A stretch of DNA of 64,000 nt. It comes from Oscheius tipulae. Lineage: Eukaryota > Nematoda > Chromadorea > Rhabditida > Rhabditidae. Numbering within the stretch: position 1 is the first letter of the stretch; the number at the start of each line of letters is the position of its first letter. A program made the translations under genes and the position numbers. The notes below the pieces were generated by a model. That model was given only the letters and a program-made list of their open reading frames with translations, did no database searches and was not told where the DNA came from. Positions 1 to 10,326 of this stretch are shown in pieces. The DNA lies in contig JASJZH010000002.1 in the NCBI GenBank assembly GCA_037178975.1, forward strand, positions 5,631,501 through 5,695,500, read 5' to 3'.

Positions 1-2
1 AG

Positions 3-53
3 GATCGTCATGACCGAAGTGATCGTCATCGCCATTCCCGCGATCGCCGTTAG
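3..53 (+). CDS. 3' end of an RS/RH-rich protein gene (partial)
   Basis: The window opens with AG followed by an open frame of Asp-Arg-His and Ser-Arg repeats (DRHDRSDRHRHSRDRR), then TAG. Such tails are typical of splicing-related proteins (SR proteins, U1-70K, cyclin L). The frame begins directly after an AG, so it may be the last exon of a gene lying to the left. Only 16 codons are visible, so the protein cannot be named, and a chance repeat is possible. Confidence 0.4.
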   Translation, partial: DRHDRSDRHRHSRDRR

Positions 54-271
54 GATTTGTTAATTTATTTGTTGATTATTCTCTCCCGACCTCGATTTTA
101 TTGTTTGCTCGGTTCCCATCACGTGTATTTTTATCTATCTGTCAATTACATATTAGGATTTTTTCTATTTCAAGCTTATGTGCGTATCGGTTCAATTCCG
201 TTGACTTTTCTCTTCATTTTACTGTGTTTTGTGAGCAAATGATCGCGTTTACAGGTTTGTACATACAGTAA

Positions 272-2523
272 ATGAGCGACTTGAACTTCCAGTGTAAGTT
301 TTACTCTCTATTCAATGGTAACTCGTTTTTCAGCCTTCTCGAACGACTTCGGAGTCAATTCGACGAATGAGCAGAGCGGCTTCCATGGCGGGAATCTCGG
401 CGATCGGGACCGCAACAATGTATGTTTTTGTTAGCGAAAACAGTAATTGTTCGAAGTTTCAAAAGCAGAGGCTCATAACGCTGGTTTGTGCTTACTTTTT
501 TCATTTAGAAAATTCCTGGAAATTGCGTGTTTGCTGCGCTTGAAAGAATACTCTACAAAAAGATTCCGAAGATTTATGACCCAAAAGAGCTTTATTATTG
601 TATGAAAGTGTAACGAAGTTTTCAGCTAGTCGATGACAATGTCTCCACGTCAGGAGCCGGGAGAAATTTCTTCTCGATGACGTACTACCAGCAATTTTTT
701 GATGTCGATACTGAACAGGCTATTTCTTCTCTACTTTTTTTACAAAATTTTTCACTTCAGGTAGTGAAAAGAGTCTTGAATAGTGTGATTCCGACGAATA
801 ACAACTTCATTCTCGACTTTGTTCAGCCGCTTCCCGACCTCTGGGGTAATTTTTTGTCGTTTCTCACAAGTAAAAGCATTTTAGGACCGTTCTGGATCTC
901 GGTCACGCTGGTCTTCTCCATCGGAATCTTTGGCAACATTGCTCAGTACATCGGGAACACTGGAAAAGGCGACTACGGCAGCGACTTCCGTCTCGTGACC
1001 TCAGCCAGCACTCTTATCTTCCTCTACGTCGTCTTCGTCCCGATGCTTCTCTTCGCCATTCTCTGGCATCGCAAATCTGACCTCCAGTACCCCTACTTGG
1101 ACATCGTCTGCGCCTACGGCTACAGTCTCACCATCTTCATCCCCGTCTCTGTAATTCTGTTATTGTTCGTCAAAACAAATAAGTTTCAGCTCCTCTGGAT
1201 TCTGAACGTGAACTGGTTCCGATGGGCTCTGATCCTCACGTCGGTCACACTGAGTGGAAGCGTTCTTGCCAAGGCCATCTACCCTGCCTTCAAAAATGAC
1301 TCTAATCGTCTGGTAGGTCGTTGAGCCTCATTTTTGTTGGGCTTTGTTGGGCTGGGAGAAGAATGCTCAATCAGTCGTCAATCGTGAGAACAACAGGTTA
1401 ATACATGCTGTCTTTGCCATATAACAGTACCGATGTTTTCTTGTTGTTAAAGGACCTATGGTTCTCTTGCTCACCATACCAACTGTCTGTAAATAGCTCC
1501 TCACAGGTTGTATGAGTCGCAGGGTTCGTGAATGCCGTCTAGCCCAAGGACTACATTAATCCCCTCCCCCCTGTTTTGATCACTGACCCTCAGCCCATCG
1601 TTTCTTCCCCATTCGAGCACACCAAAAAGTGGATCTGCAAAATTTCCAAAAACTAAACAATCCCAGTGACATTCAGTGGAGGTTTTCTTTGCTGATGTCT
1701 GAGCTAGGTCTGAAGTGTGGAATGTCTTGGAATCATTCAAATCATGTCAAATTTTGGAAATAACCGCAACTATGTTTTTCAGGTCGCTTTCGGCTCCGTA
1801 GCTGCCGTCTTCTTCCTCCATTTCCTTCTGGCCTTCGCCTTTAAGGAGATGTTCTTCGACGCTGTCCATCCCCTTCAGACGACCGGTGCTATTGCCACTC
1901 CAGGAGCAAGTCAGGTACCATTTCTTTTCATTTTTTCCGCCTAGAAATTTCGTTCAGACCATCGGCAGCAATATCACGACGGTTCTGAGCAACGTCTCGT
2001 CGTCGGTAAGTAGCTAAGCTTGACATCTCCTCTCTGCACATATGTTACCGCCGTGTCTAATTACCCATTTTTTTTTTACATAACTTGACGAGATATAACT
2101 ACTGTGATGCCTGTTTTACTAGAAAGTATATATATTCCCAATAAAGACAGCTTTATGTTCTCCTCTCTTGCTTCTTCACGCGGTTTCCTGCTTGCTCCTA
2201 GCCAGCATGCTACTAGCACACTCTAGTATTGAACGAAATTTCAGTCGTCTCCATCCACGATAGTTACTCCTAGTCTCCCAGCGGCTGCTATGACTTCTAC
2301 AGCAGCTGGAAGTACCGAAACAACGGATATAAACAGTCCAGCTGCTACAAGTATAGCCGTTTCGACTGCATCTACCACTACAGGACACCCAGTGAACAAT
2401 ACAGAGGCAAATACACCAAAAACAGCGACAAAAGTGGCTGAAAGCCGGACAACCACATCGGCTACGGCTTCTGCAACGAACACAACAACGAGCCCTCCGA
2501 AGAGCTCGTCAAAATCGCCATAA
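272..2523 (+). CDS. YIPF1: YIPF1/YIPF2-like Yip1-domain Golgi membrane protein
   Basis: A Yip1-family protein of about 380 residues that probably acts in ER-Golgi or late-Golgi Rab traffic. The start is MSDLNFQ at 272, and the short first exon ends at 293. The conserved core is clear: YYQQFFDVDTEQ, then PLPDLWGPFWISVTLVF, then about five hydrophobic membrane segments including DIVCAYGYSLTIFIPVS and VLAKAIYPAFKNDSNR, matching the order in human YIPF1. The intron at 719-760 starts with GC, not GT; splicing it out restores the family alignment. The C-terminus, from about residue 275, is a long Ser/Thr/Ala-rich tail unlike vertebrate YIPF1 and probably lumenal or disordered. YIPF1 and YIPF2 cannot be separated here. 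A poly(A) signal AATAAA lies at 2612. The gene converges on FAF1. Confidence 0.88.
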
Positions 2524-2737
2524 TCTCCAAGCTTTTCCTTGTTTTTTGGGGTCATAAGTTGTGATAAAATTTCTTTAAAGTAAATAGACCTGCGCAAAGA
2601 TTTTTATCGAAAATAAAGACGGTTTTAAAAATACACACAATGAGGAAGTCATAGGAGGAGGCGAAAGCCCTCAAGTAGGCTCTGACTATCAGTTTCGACC
2701 CATACGAAATTACTCTGACGAGTAGGGGCAGCGAGTT

Positions 2738-4509
2738 CTACTGCTCTTCAACGTAGATCTGCTCGCGGCGAGGCCACTTCAGAGCACTGAACGAGCTGTT
2801 AGCATCCCAGTTCGAGACCTCGAATGGCTTGATTTGGAAGGAAATGAATAAAAAAACTGACTTCTTTTTTGGGGAAGTCCGCGTTGAAGTATTTGTACTG
2901 TTCCTTGCCGAAGCCTTTGGAGCTGAGGAACGTGTACATAATACCGAGCTTCTCGGTGCTGCGGAAACGACGCATGATCTGGTCGCCTTCGGGAAGACGG
3001 AACTTGATATGGATGGCATCGGGAGCATTCTCGGCCGGCTCTTTGGGCAGTTCACTCTCCAGACGAGCTCGTCGAATCTTTTCCTCCTCCTCCGCTCGAA
3101 TCTGGCGCTCTTTTTCCTCTTTTTGCTCACGAACTTCCTTCTCGGCAGCCTCACGACGGGCACGATCAGCAGCCAGCGATTCCTCGTACCTGAGCAATCA
3201 CCGTTCTACAAAACATGTGGAAGCAACGAACTCTTTGGCCTGTTCCTGTCGAATACGTTCTCGCTCTTCGCGCGCGTTCTTCTCCTGGATCTCATTCATT
3301 CTGATGCTGGCGAACTCGTCCACACACATTACGAGCTGGTCTATTACCGTCTCCGCAGAAGAGGTTCCATTACAAATGTGGATAATCTTCAGCATGCCCT
3401 TCTCCTTTGTCAGAAGCACGAGCAGCGGATACTCGTCCCTTCCGCGGAGGTCGAGTTGGTACGGATCGCCGATGTTTAGAGTTCTGACCCACTCAGTGAG
3501 CTTTTTTAAGTTCTCCCTGGAATCGGCTCGCTGAGGAAGGAATCATAGTTGACTGACCTGAACGTAACATCCCATCCCCAGAGGATGAACTGCTTTCGAA
3601 GAAGATCGCTCACTTCCGGCTTGCAGATAACCTACATTTATCTTGAACTTTGTTAGACATTACAAAATTACATTGGATGCGAAAATGTTGGCGGCAACGC
3701 TCTTGTCGTTGTGGATGTAGATGGCAAGAGGTCTTCGCTCAGACACATCGCGTCCAGGGCACTCAAAGGCCTCTCGGATGGTATTGTTCAGCGTATCGAT
3801 GTGGAAATTCGGCATGAAGGCTCCGTTGTTTGGGCAGTATCTGAATTACAGCATGAGACGATGACGTGAGCAGACAATTACCTGGACTCGAAGACGGTCT
3901 TAAAGTTTTGAAGCGACTCGTAGATACTGTCACTATCCTGCGGAATCAGAGGAAGCTCGTTCGTGGAGCGGGTTCTCGGCCTAGGAGCAGCATCGGCTCG
4001 ACTGGTGGCTTCATTGTCGTTAAATTCCAAGCCCTCCTCGTCCCATACGAAAGCGCCGACACGGTTGTTTGATGACGACGACGAGGACGGCTCATGACGT
4101 CGGAGCTCGTACATATCCTCGTCCTCCTCATGATCGTTTGACTCATCTAAATAGATGTCGTTCTCCATATCATCGTCGTATTGTTCCACCAACTGCATCG
4201 GCAAATGAGCACGTGCTGCGCGAACCGGCTGTACTAGAGATCCTACCTGCAATTCGCAAGCTATTCTGAGACATGTAGAGTAACTGACCTCGGGAGGAGC
4301 ATTCTGTTCGTCGTTATCGTCCCTTTCGTTGGAAAGATGTGTTTCAATGGCCTTTTCAAGGTTCCAATCTAGAGAAGCCAGTGTGACCATGGCTATTTCT
4401 CTGTCCTGCACATTCGTTATTTCCTAAAAAGGAGAAAATAGGTACAAAATAAATTTGAATTCACCTGGAATTTTCGGAGGGTATCCTGTTGCGTACTATT
4501 CAATTCCAT
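2738..4509 (-). CDS. FAF1: FAF1/UBXN-3-like UBA-UAS-UBX p97/CDC-48 cofactor
   Basis: An adaptor that links ubiquitinated clients to the AAA ATPase p97/CDC-48; in worms UBXN-3 acts in chromatin-associated degradation. Translation starts MELNSTQQDTLRKFQ at 4509. An N-terminal UBA helix (ASLDWNLEKAIETHLS) is followed by an acidic/Ser linker and a thioredoxin-like UAS domain (ECPGRDVSERRPLAIYIHND, FILWGWDVTF). A charged coiled coil follows (EEKERQIRAEEEEKIRRARL), then a UBX domain with FRLPEGDQIMRRF, ending PRREQIYVEEQ. The WGWDVT motif and the tail resemble FAF1 more than FAF2. I see no clear ubiquitin-like repeats, which vertebrate FAF1 has between UBA and UAS. Several short introns interrupt it, including 4292-4333. 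Long open frames on the opposite strand (2829-3534) are shadows of the coiled coil. Confidence 0.88.
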
Positions 4510-5835
4510 TGTGAACTAATTGGCTGAAAGAATGGTTTGAGACAGGTATGGAAAAAATACGAGAAGAAAAAATACAAAAAATAAACAGGCAGCTGGTAAA
4601 TGTCATCATCTGACTAGCCAGTGGGGTCTGGTCGGCTGTCTGCGTCTCCACTTCTCCCCATATCTCTCCTCAGATCGATCAGCCGAATGGTGAAAAGAGC
4701 ACATTTACTTTAAGAACATAAGTACTTTTGAAAGTGTAATAGTGAGGTATAATGTGAAACTTGGTGGAGAAAAAGGTGGATACGCTTACAATTGTAAGCA
4801 TGGACCGATCACGATGTTTTCGGGCATAAGCGAGGCGAAATATTGCGAAAAAAGCGGAACAGAGCGCCGAAATCGAACTCTCATGTTCATCCAATGATTT
4901 ATTTGGTCAGAAACGCTGGAGAAAACTACAAAATAAAACATAATGGCATGGTCATACACAAACGAAATTGGCTAATTTGTTCATTTCGGGACGTATTTTA
5001 CGGTAGAAGATTCGTTTTTATACATTTCTGAGCCACGACAGTCGACAGGGAGGGGAGGAAACAGAAAAAAGAGACAATAGAACGAAAAATGTTTGTGGGA
5101 AGGAGCGAAGTAATATTTCGGCAGGTGGCCCCATTCATTCAAACGGGTTTTCGCGCGCTTTTTCTTTTTGACGGATTTTTGAACTTTCTTCACGATTTTG
5201 TTATTCCCCGCTGTTCTTCATCATTTTCTGCCGGGATCTGACGGTTTATCCTCTTCAAAATAATGTTTCAAAGCAAAATAGAGTAAGTACCAGAAGGTAT
5301 ACAGAATATCTTGTCATAAATAAGCACTTTATTTTGAGACAGGTGGAAAAATAGACGGATTCCTTCTTCGTTCGATCAACTTAAAGGACGACTAAGAAAA
5401 TTCTGGAGCAGAAAAAGTTCTGAAAAACGGAAAAGATTTCAACAAAAATGATGAATAACAGCGGGGAATATTAAACGTGAAATAACTTCAAAAATCCGCC
5501 AAAAAGGAAAAGCGCGCAAAAACTCGTTTAAATGAACGAGGCTACCTGCCGAAATATTATCGGAGCGTATCCAACATTCCCACGCTAATAACAATCCGCT
5601 GTCAAATGGGTACTGTAGTTCGGCATGCCCAAAATTCTTTGGGCTAAATTTTTCGTTCCACTTGGCGAGCTTTTTTTATTCGTTGTAAATGTCAAGAAAA
5701 TGACCCTAAAATTGGAAGGCGAGCTCTAAAAGATTACTTCGTTCATGAAGATGAAGTTGGCCATAGAAATCCGGCCTCATTGAGTCTTTTGTCCATCTTT
5801 TCGATTTGCGATTATTTTGCCGTTTCATCTTCAGA
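4510..5835. other. Intergenic region between FAF1 and the RING gene
   Basis: This stretch contains the divergent 5' flanks of FAF1 (left) and the RING gene (right). Its main structure is the foldback repeat listed separately (about 5090-5612). Short open frames here show no family motif. Confidence 0.6.
5090..5612. repeat. Foldback element: imperfect inverted repeat with about 140 nt arms
   Basis: The left arm (about 5094-5232) reads through TAATATTTCGGCAGGT, a GCGCGC-rich block, GGATTTTTGAA and TTCCCCGCTGTT. The right arm (about 5427-5570, weaker to 5612) carries the same blocks in reverse complement: AACAGCGGGGAA, TTCAAAAATCCG, GCGCGC and ACCTGCCGAAATATTA. Arms are roughly 80% identical by eye and separated by about 190 nt. 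No coding capacity or clear target-site duplication was seen. The structure fits a MITE/foldback transposon and would make a long hairpin RNA if transcribed. Confidence 0.75.
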
Positions 5836-5838
5836 ATG
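5830..5838 (+). promoter_or_regulatory. Candidate spliced-leader acceptor one base before the start codon
   Basis: A pyrimidine-rich tract ends in TTCAG at 5834, and the ATG begins at 5836. No matching upstream exon is evident. This is the arrangement expected of a trans-splice acceptor, and it supports the chosen start. Confidence 0.5.
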
Positions 5839-6961
5839 GTGGACGTTACCACCTTCAGCAACTCCACTGGCGAGCGAGTCATGACGGTAGTGAACGATCC
5901 CTTGGCCCGTCTTACGACTACAAACCATGGACATTTCCGCATTAATATTCATTTCTTGGTAAGTTTCTATCTATTTTCTCTTCTTCAAACATCACTTCAG
6001 AAGTCTTTCGAGAAGCTGCCAGGCTTCGGAATCTTTATCATCGAGAAACACGATTTCAGGGATATGACGTACCGCGAGGTCCTCGAACATTGTAGCGAAT
6101 TACCGTAAGTTGCTCTTGCTCTTCCCACACTGCGATGATTTCAGGGTAGCCGATGAACATTATCGAGATCTCCGGAAGAGAGGTGCCGTCCAAGGCGAAA
6201 TAATACAATTCGAATTCGCCTTCACGACCAGGCCAAGTAGCGTCACGACACGAGCCCGTGTGATGAGCCTTGACCGAAAGTTCAGGGAGTGGTCGAAGAC
6301 GTGGGTGGCACCGGCCCCGTGTCTAACAAGATTCTGCTTTGAGATACTCACGGTTATCCCATTTCTGCCACTTTTTTACCATTACCATTTTTTCAGGGAG
6401 ACTGCGAAGTATGGGACTCGAAGGCCTTTGATTACTGGTTCCTCGGCCTCAACAAATTACCCACTAGAAAGACTTATCATTGCATGGTCTGCCTCGAAGA
6501 CCATCCCATTGTAAGCCAATCCATTTTTTTTTGTCATAATTTGAGACAACACTTTTAGTCCGATTTCACATTTTATCAGTGCGGACACGGCATGTGCACT
6601 CCAGTTCACCGCGAAAGTTATCAAACCAATCAAGTAAAGGAACATTGTTTTGTCTGCAAGCAGCTAAGCAAGTCCTTTTTCCTTCAATTGAGCATCTTGC
6701 CATTTTCAGAAGGTCTCCCCTGTCGTCTCCGAAATAGAATCTCTGCTTGTCCGATCGACTGCTGCTCGCCCGAGGAGAACGACTACTTCTTCAGTCCTTG
6801 CGGGTAAGTCAGCTCTATTTTTTCAACTTGTCACGTTTTCAAGTTGCATGATAACCCATACCTTCAAGACCAAAGAGGACAAAGACACCCTCGCTGGCCA
6901 GCGCTGCCCGTACAGGTACTGTCAACGTATGATTGAAAACGTTCAAATGTGTTTCCTATAA
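5836..6961 (+). CDS. Unrecognised RING-type protein with two cysteine/histidine modules
   Basis: I do not recognise a named family. The start MVDVTTFSNSTGERVMTVVN follows a likely trans-splice acceptor. The N-terminal half, about 150 residues over three exons, has no motif I can place. A C3HC4-like finger follows: CMVCLEDHP, then CGHGMC, then HCFVCKQ. After a GC-AG intron (6668-6709) comes a second set: CPIDCCSPEEND, SPCGCMITHTF, RCPYRYCQRMIE, ending at TAA 6959-6961. Two consecutive zinc-binding modules suggest an E3 ubiquitin ligase, possibly with a divergent RING-between-RING-like layout. The GC donor is inferred because only it keeps the second Cys cluster in frame. The gene converges on the ING gene. 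Confidence 0.65.
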
Positions 6962-7322
6962 GCCATTGTAAATTTTATATACTGTGTAACTCCCTTTATA
7001 GTGCATATAAATATATCTTTCTCCCAACGCTCCTTTGACAGCTAAAATGTTATTGATTCCAATTCACAAGAAGACAATTTGCTAAAAAAAAAAGAAAAAG
7101 AAACAAAGGCGATTTTACACAGCCTGTTGAACAGGAAACGAGGCAAGATGGGAATCTAACAACAGGCAAGGGGCATAATGTTGAGCGAAATGAAGTGAGC
7201 TACAGCGGGAGATCTAATGTGGTTAAAAAAAGGTGGAAGAAAACAAACCCGCTAAAAGATTTGAGGCTAAAAAGGCCCCTAACAGTAAAACACGAGCTAA
7301 AAAAGGGTAGAGGGAATATCGT

Positions 7323-10300
7323 CTAGAATAGTGCAGCCTGGGAGCGATTCGGCTGGCAGGAAGGGCAGTACCAGAGTCCGGCCGGGGGCTCCTCGACTTT
7401 GACACAGATCATGTGGTACCACTGGTACTGACACTGAATGTTACGCCTTTTGAAGGGGATTTGAAGTGCTCACAAACCTTAGAATTGTCACAGCCGATCA
7501 TCTCGCTGTAGTCGTCCGGCCTGCCGCAGAAGCACCAGTTGGTCCGTTCCTCCAGCTCGTCATCGCGTTTCTTCGTCATCTTCTCCATCGTCTGCTGGAC
7601 CTTCTGTGCTGCGCGGTCCGTCAATCTGAAGCCAATGTATTTAAATTTTCAGAAAGTTCCTACTTTCTGGGCCGACCATGAAGACTCGTGTCCGTCGTGC
7701 TGCTGAACATGACCTTCTTCCGCTTCTTGTCATCGGTGTACGGCTCGCCAGTCGACGAGTAGCCGGACGAGGAGGCGGAGGTCTAAAAATTGATATATAG
7801 AGTCATTTTTGGAGACATTTGAGCAGCGAGAAGGAAGACAAGCTGACCTTGACTGGACTGATGCTGCTTCTCATGGTGGAGGGATGACTGCCAGTGAAGG
7901 AGGAATACATGGGCGACTGAGACGTGGACCCAGCTCCGAGGCCAGTCATCAGATCGTCTTCGTGGAAATAGCCCGAACCGTTCTGAAAACTACTGTCATC
8001 AACTATGTCCTACGTGAAATGGCTTTAAAAAGTCTGCTATCATGTCCTATACAGTTCAACGCATGTCTGTCAAAGTTCAGTAATAGAAGTCAAGTTGTGA
8101 TCGTCTAACCGCCAGGAGGTATCCTAACAATGTATTTCTACGGAAATGGATCACATCGATCGCACAAGAAAGCCGATCAAAAGAGGAAAATTTCAAATGA
8201 TCGATACGAGGATCTGACTACAGACTACTGGCTGACGGAAGAACGCTACTTGATTAGAACGATTTACCCGCAAAAGAGAGAATATGACAACGTAGTAAGA
8301 GGACAATGTAGGGAAAAGAAACGTCAACAATATGTTCTAGCAGCTTTTCAGAAACTCACATTCATCAGCTCGACGATTTCTCGCTCGCCGGCGTCGAGAT
8401 GGGAGAGGAAGTTGATAGAATTGACAGGGGTGAGATCGACATCATCGCGAATCTGGTCATCCGGACCGAGCATGTCGGCCAGATCGTTGAAAAGGGCCAT
8501 GGCCGGGTCGTCGTCGTCCATCGCAATATCCGGCTCGACTTTGGGAATGAGGCCACCGGGAGAGGGCTCGCAGAATGTGCCTAAAATTTGAAATTGGAGG
8601 TTTTTTTTGGATAAAAATAAATATACCAAATGAGGAAGAAGCCATGAGGGACTGCTGCCGTCTCATCTCCTCCTCTCTTCTGGCCTGTAGCAGTCTTTGT
8701 CGAGTAGCTTCCTCTTCCCTCAGTCTTTCCTGTTTCTTCCTCATGTAGGTCGATATCTTGCCGTCTTTACCGGGCTTGCGCTGAAATGGGTTGTAGTTTG
8801 TAGTAAAAAATGAAACGTACACCAGGCCTTTTTTTTCCTGTATCCACGAGGAACTGCTTTCCTTTGCCGTAGAGATGATGCTTGCTGTTTTGTTCTTCTA
8901 AAAACCAAGAGTTCGTTAAAGTTTACACGTACAAATTAGGACACCGCCGCTTCGGGACGTACATACCTAGTCTTTTTTTCCAGTAAAACTATTGGTTAAG
9001 ACCACTGCTAATCCGTTGAACCCTTTTCCATTTATTGACCCCACTTCTCGTCGCTCGAACCTATCCGAACCTTCCCCATCCCTCGATTCAACATCTTATC
9101 CAAGTAATGCTATCGTCCCTATAAGGGTCAAATGACAGGTATAAAATGATTTTTCGAAGTTTCCCAGATGTCGATTCATTTGTGTCCACCTGCCCTGGTC
9201 CTTCCTGTCCTTCCCTCTAATTTCAAAACCCGCCCGCATGTTTCCCTTCAGTCGAGCTACCACGACAGGAGTGAAGTTCTCCCAAAGAAGCTATCCCCAA
9301 ACTGACTTTGCTTGCAAAAAATTAGTGCGTACACATAGTAGTGCACACTAATTGGCAATATTGGCTTCAGACAGAGACGCAAGAATAATTTAATAAATTA
9401 TCGCTTTATATTTGTCCGAAACAGATTTTTTGCCAAGAAACCAGCTGGTTTTTTCGCCGCCCTTGATGTCCTTGCCAGCTGTGATGCGCAAAGATCGCCC
9501 GTGTGATTGCAGCTGCTCAGACTAGTGAGAGTTTTTTGTTTTCTCGCACATACTAATGTTTTACAAACTCACTGAGAACATTTCTCTGATCGAGAAGATT
9601 CGGTACGAGCAGCACGTCGGGAGTGGAGCGACCGGACTCGTCGCTTTCGAACGGGGTGGCAGCCTCACTGGAGAACATTTCTTCGTACTGACGAGCAGCC
9701 AGCTGGCGGTTGAATCGGCTCTGTATGGCCTCGACGACTCCGGGATTATCGACAGCCAGCTCGGCTTCGAAAGCTTCCTGACTCTCGTGGGCCTAAAATC
9801 GATAGCTTCTGGGACCATAATAAGTGGTTACCCTGGTGTATAGCTTTTGCAGAAGGACTGTGCATCGCTCGACGAGTTCGTGTTTTTTTTTTGAGAGCAG
9901 CTTCATCGTTCCGAACTTGTCGGCAATGCTGAGAGCGATCTTTTCCTTCTCCTCTTTTGTGGCGACACAGCTCTTGCTGAATATCTGCTCCTGCATGTCC
10001 TTCACCTCGTGCTGCATTTCTGAAAGAAGCACATGTGTTCTGTCTGGCTGTCATCTCGGTCACAAATCACGGGTCCTCGATCACATGTCCTTTCCACAAA
10101 GTCCCCCACAAAACAAAGAACGCGACGGGGTAAACAGCTTACGCATTCTAGCTCATGATGTAGTTTTTCCTTTTTTGGAAAACGAACCTTCGACTGCCGC
10201 ATCCCACTCCCGGACCTGATTCAGGCGGTGCTGTAGCTCTTCCGGCAAATCGTCCAAAACTGGAAATAGCACTTTTCGGCAAATTGGAAGAAACGTACAC

Positions 10301-10326
10301 TCAATAAGATCTTCCAAGTAATGCAT
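7323..10326 (-). CDS. ING3: ING3-like inhibitor-of-growth protein (NuA4-type chromatin reader)
   Basis: ING proteins read H3K4me3 through a PHD finger inside histone acetyltransferase or deacetylase complexes; ING3 belongs to NuA4/TIP60. The N-terminus, MHYLEDLIEFLDDLPEELQ at 10326, with VREWDAAVEG and a later helix (FEAELAVDNPGVVEAIQSRF), fits the ING N-terminal domain, closest to ING3. The C-terminus has a full PHD: WCFCGRPDDYSEMIGCDNSK, then CQYQWYHMIC, then WYCPSC, ending at 7323. Between them lies a long variable region with a basic coiled coil (STYMRKKQERLREEEATRQR) and an acidic segment (AMDDDDPAMALFNDLADMLG). Exons near 8.8-9.5 kb are less certain because the frame in 8835-8900 is ambiguous. 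The intron at about 8950-9430 holds a dispersed repeat. A candidate trans-splice acceptor at 10346 (minus strand CTCAG) sits before the start. Confidence 0.8.
8984..9395 (+). repeat. Dispersed repeat, copy 1 (about 0.4 kb, in ING intron)
   Basis: The same series of blocks occurs again at 15060-15478 in the same orientation: CCAAGTAATGCTAT, a C/T-rich stretch, the CGAGCTACC/GACAGGAG block, an AAACTGACT block, an ATTAGTG...CACTAAT hairpin, and TTGGCAATATTGGCTTCAGA. No open reading frame is shared. It looks like a small non-autonomous mobile element. Confidence 0.75.

Noticed and set aside
2241-2597. Val/Ala-rich minus frame
   Set aside because: It is the antisense of the Ser/Thr-rich tail of the YIPF gene.
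2829-3534. Two long plus-strand open frames (over 210 codons)
   Set aside because: They are antisense to the FAF1 coiled coil and UBX exons and have no family motif.
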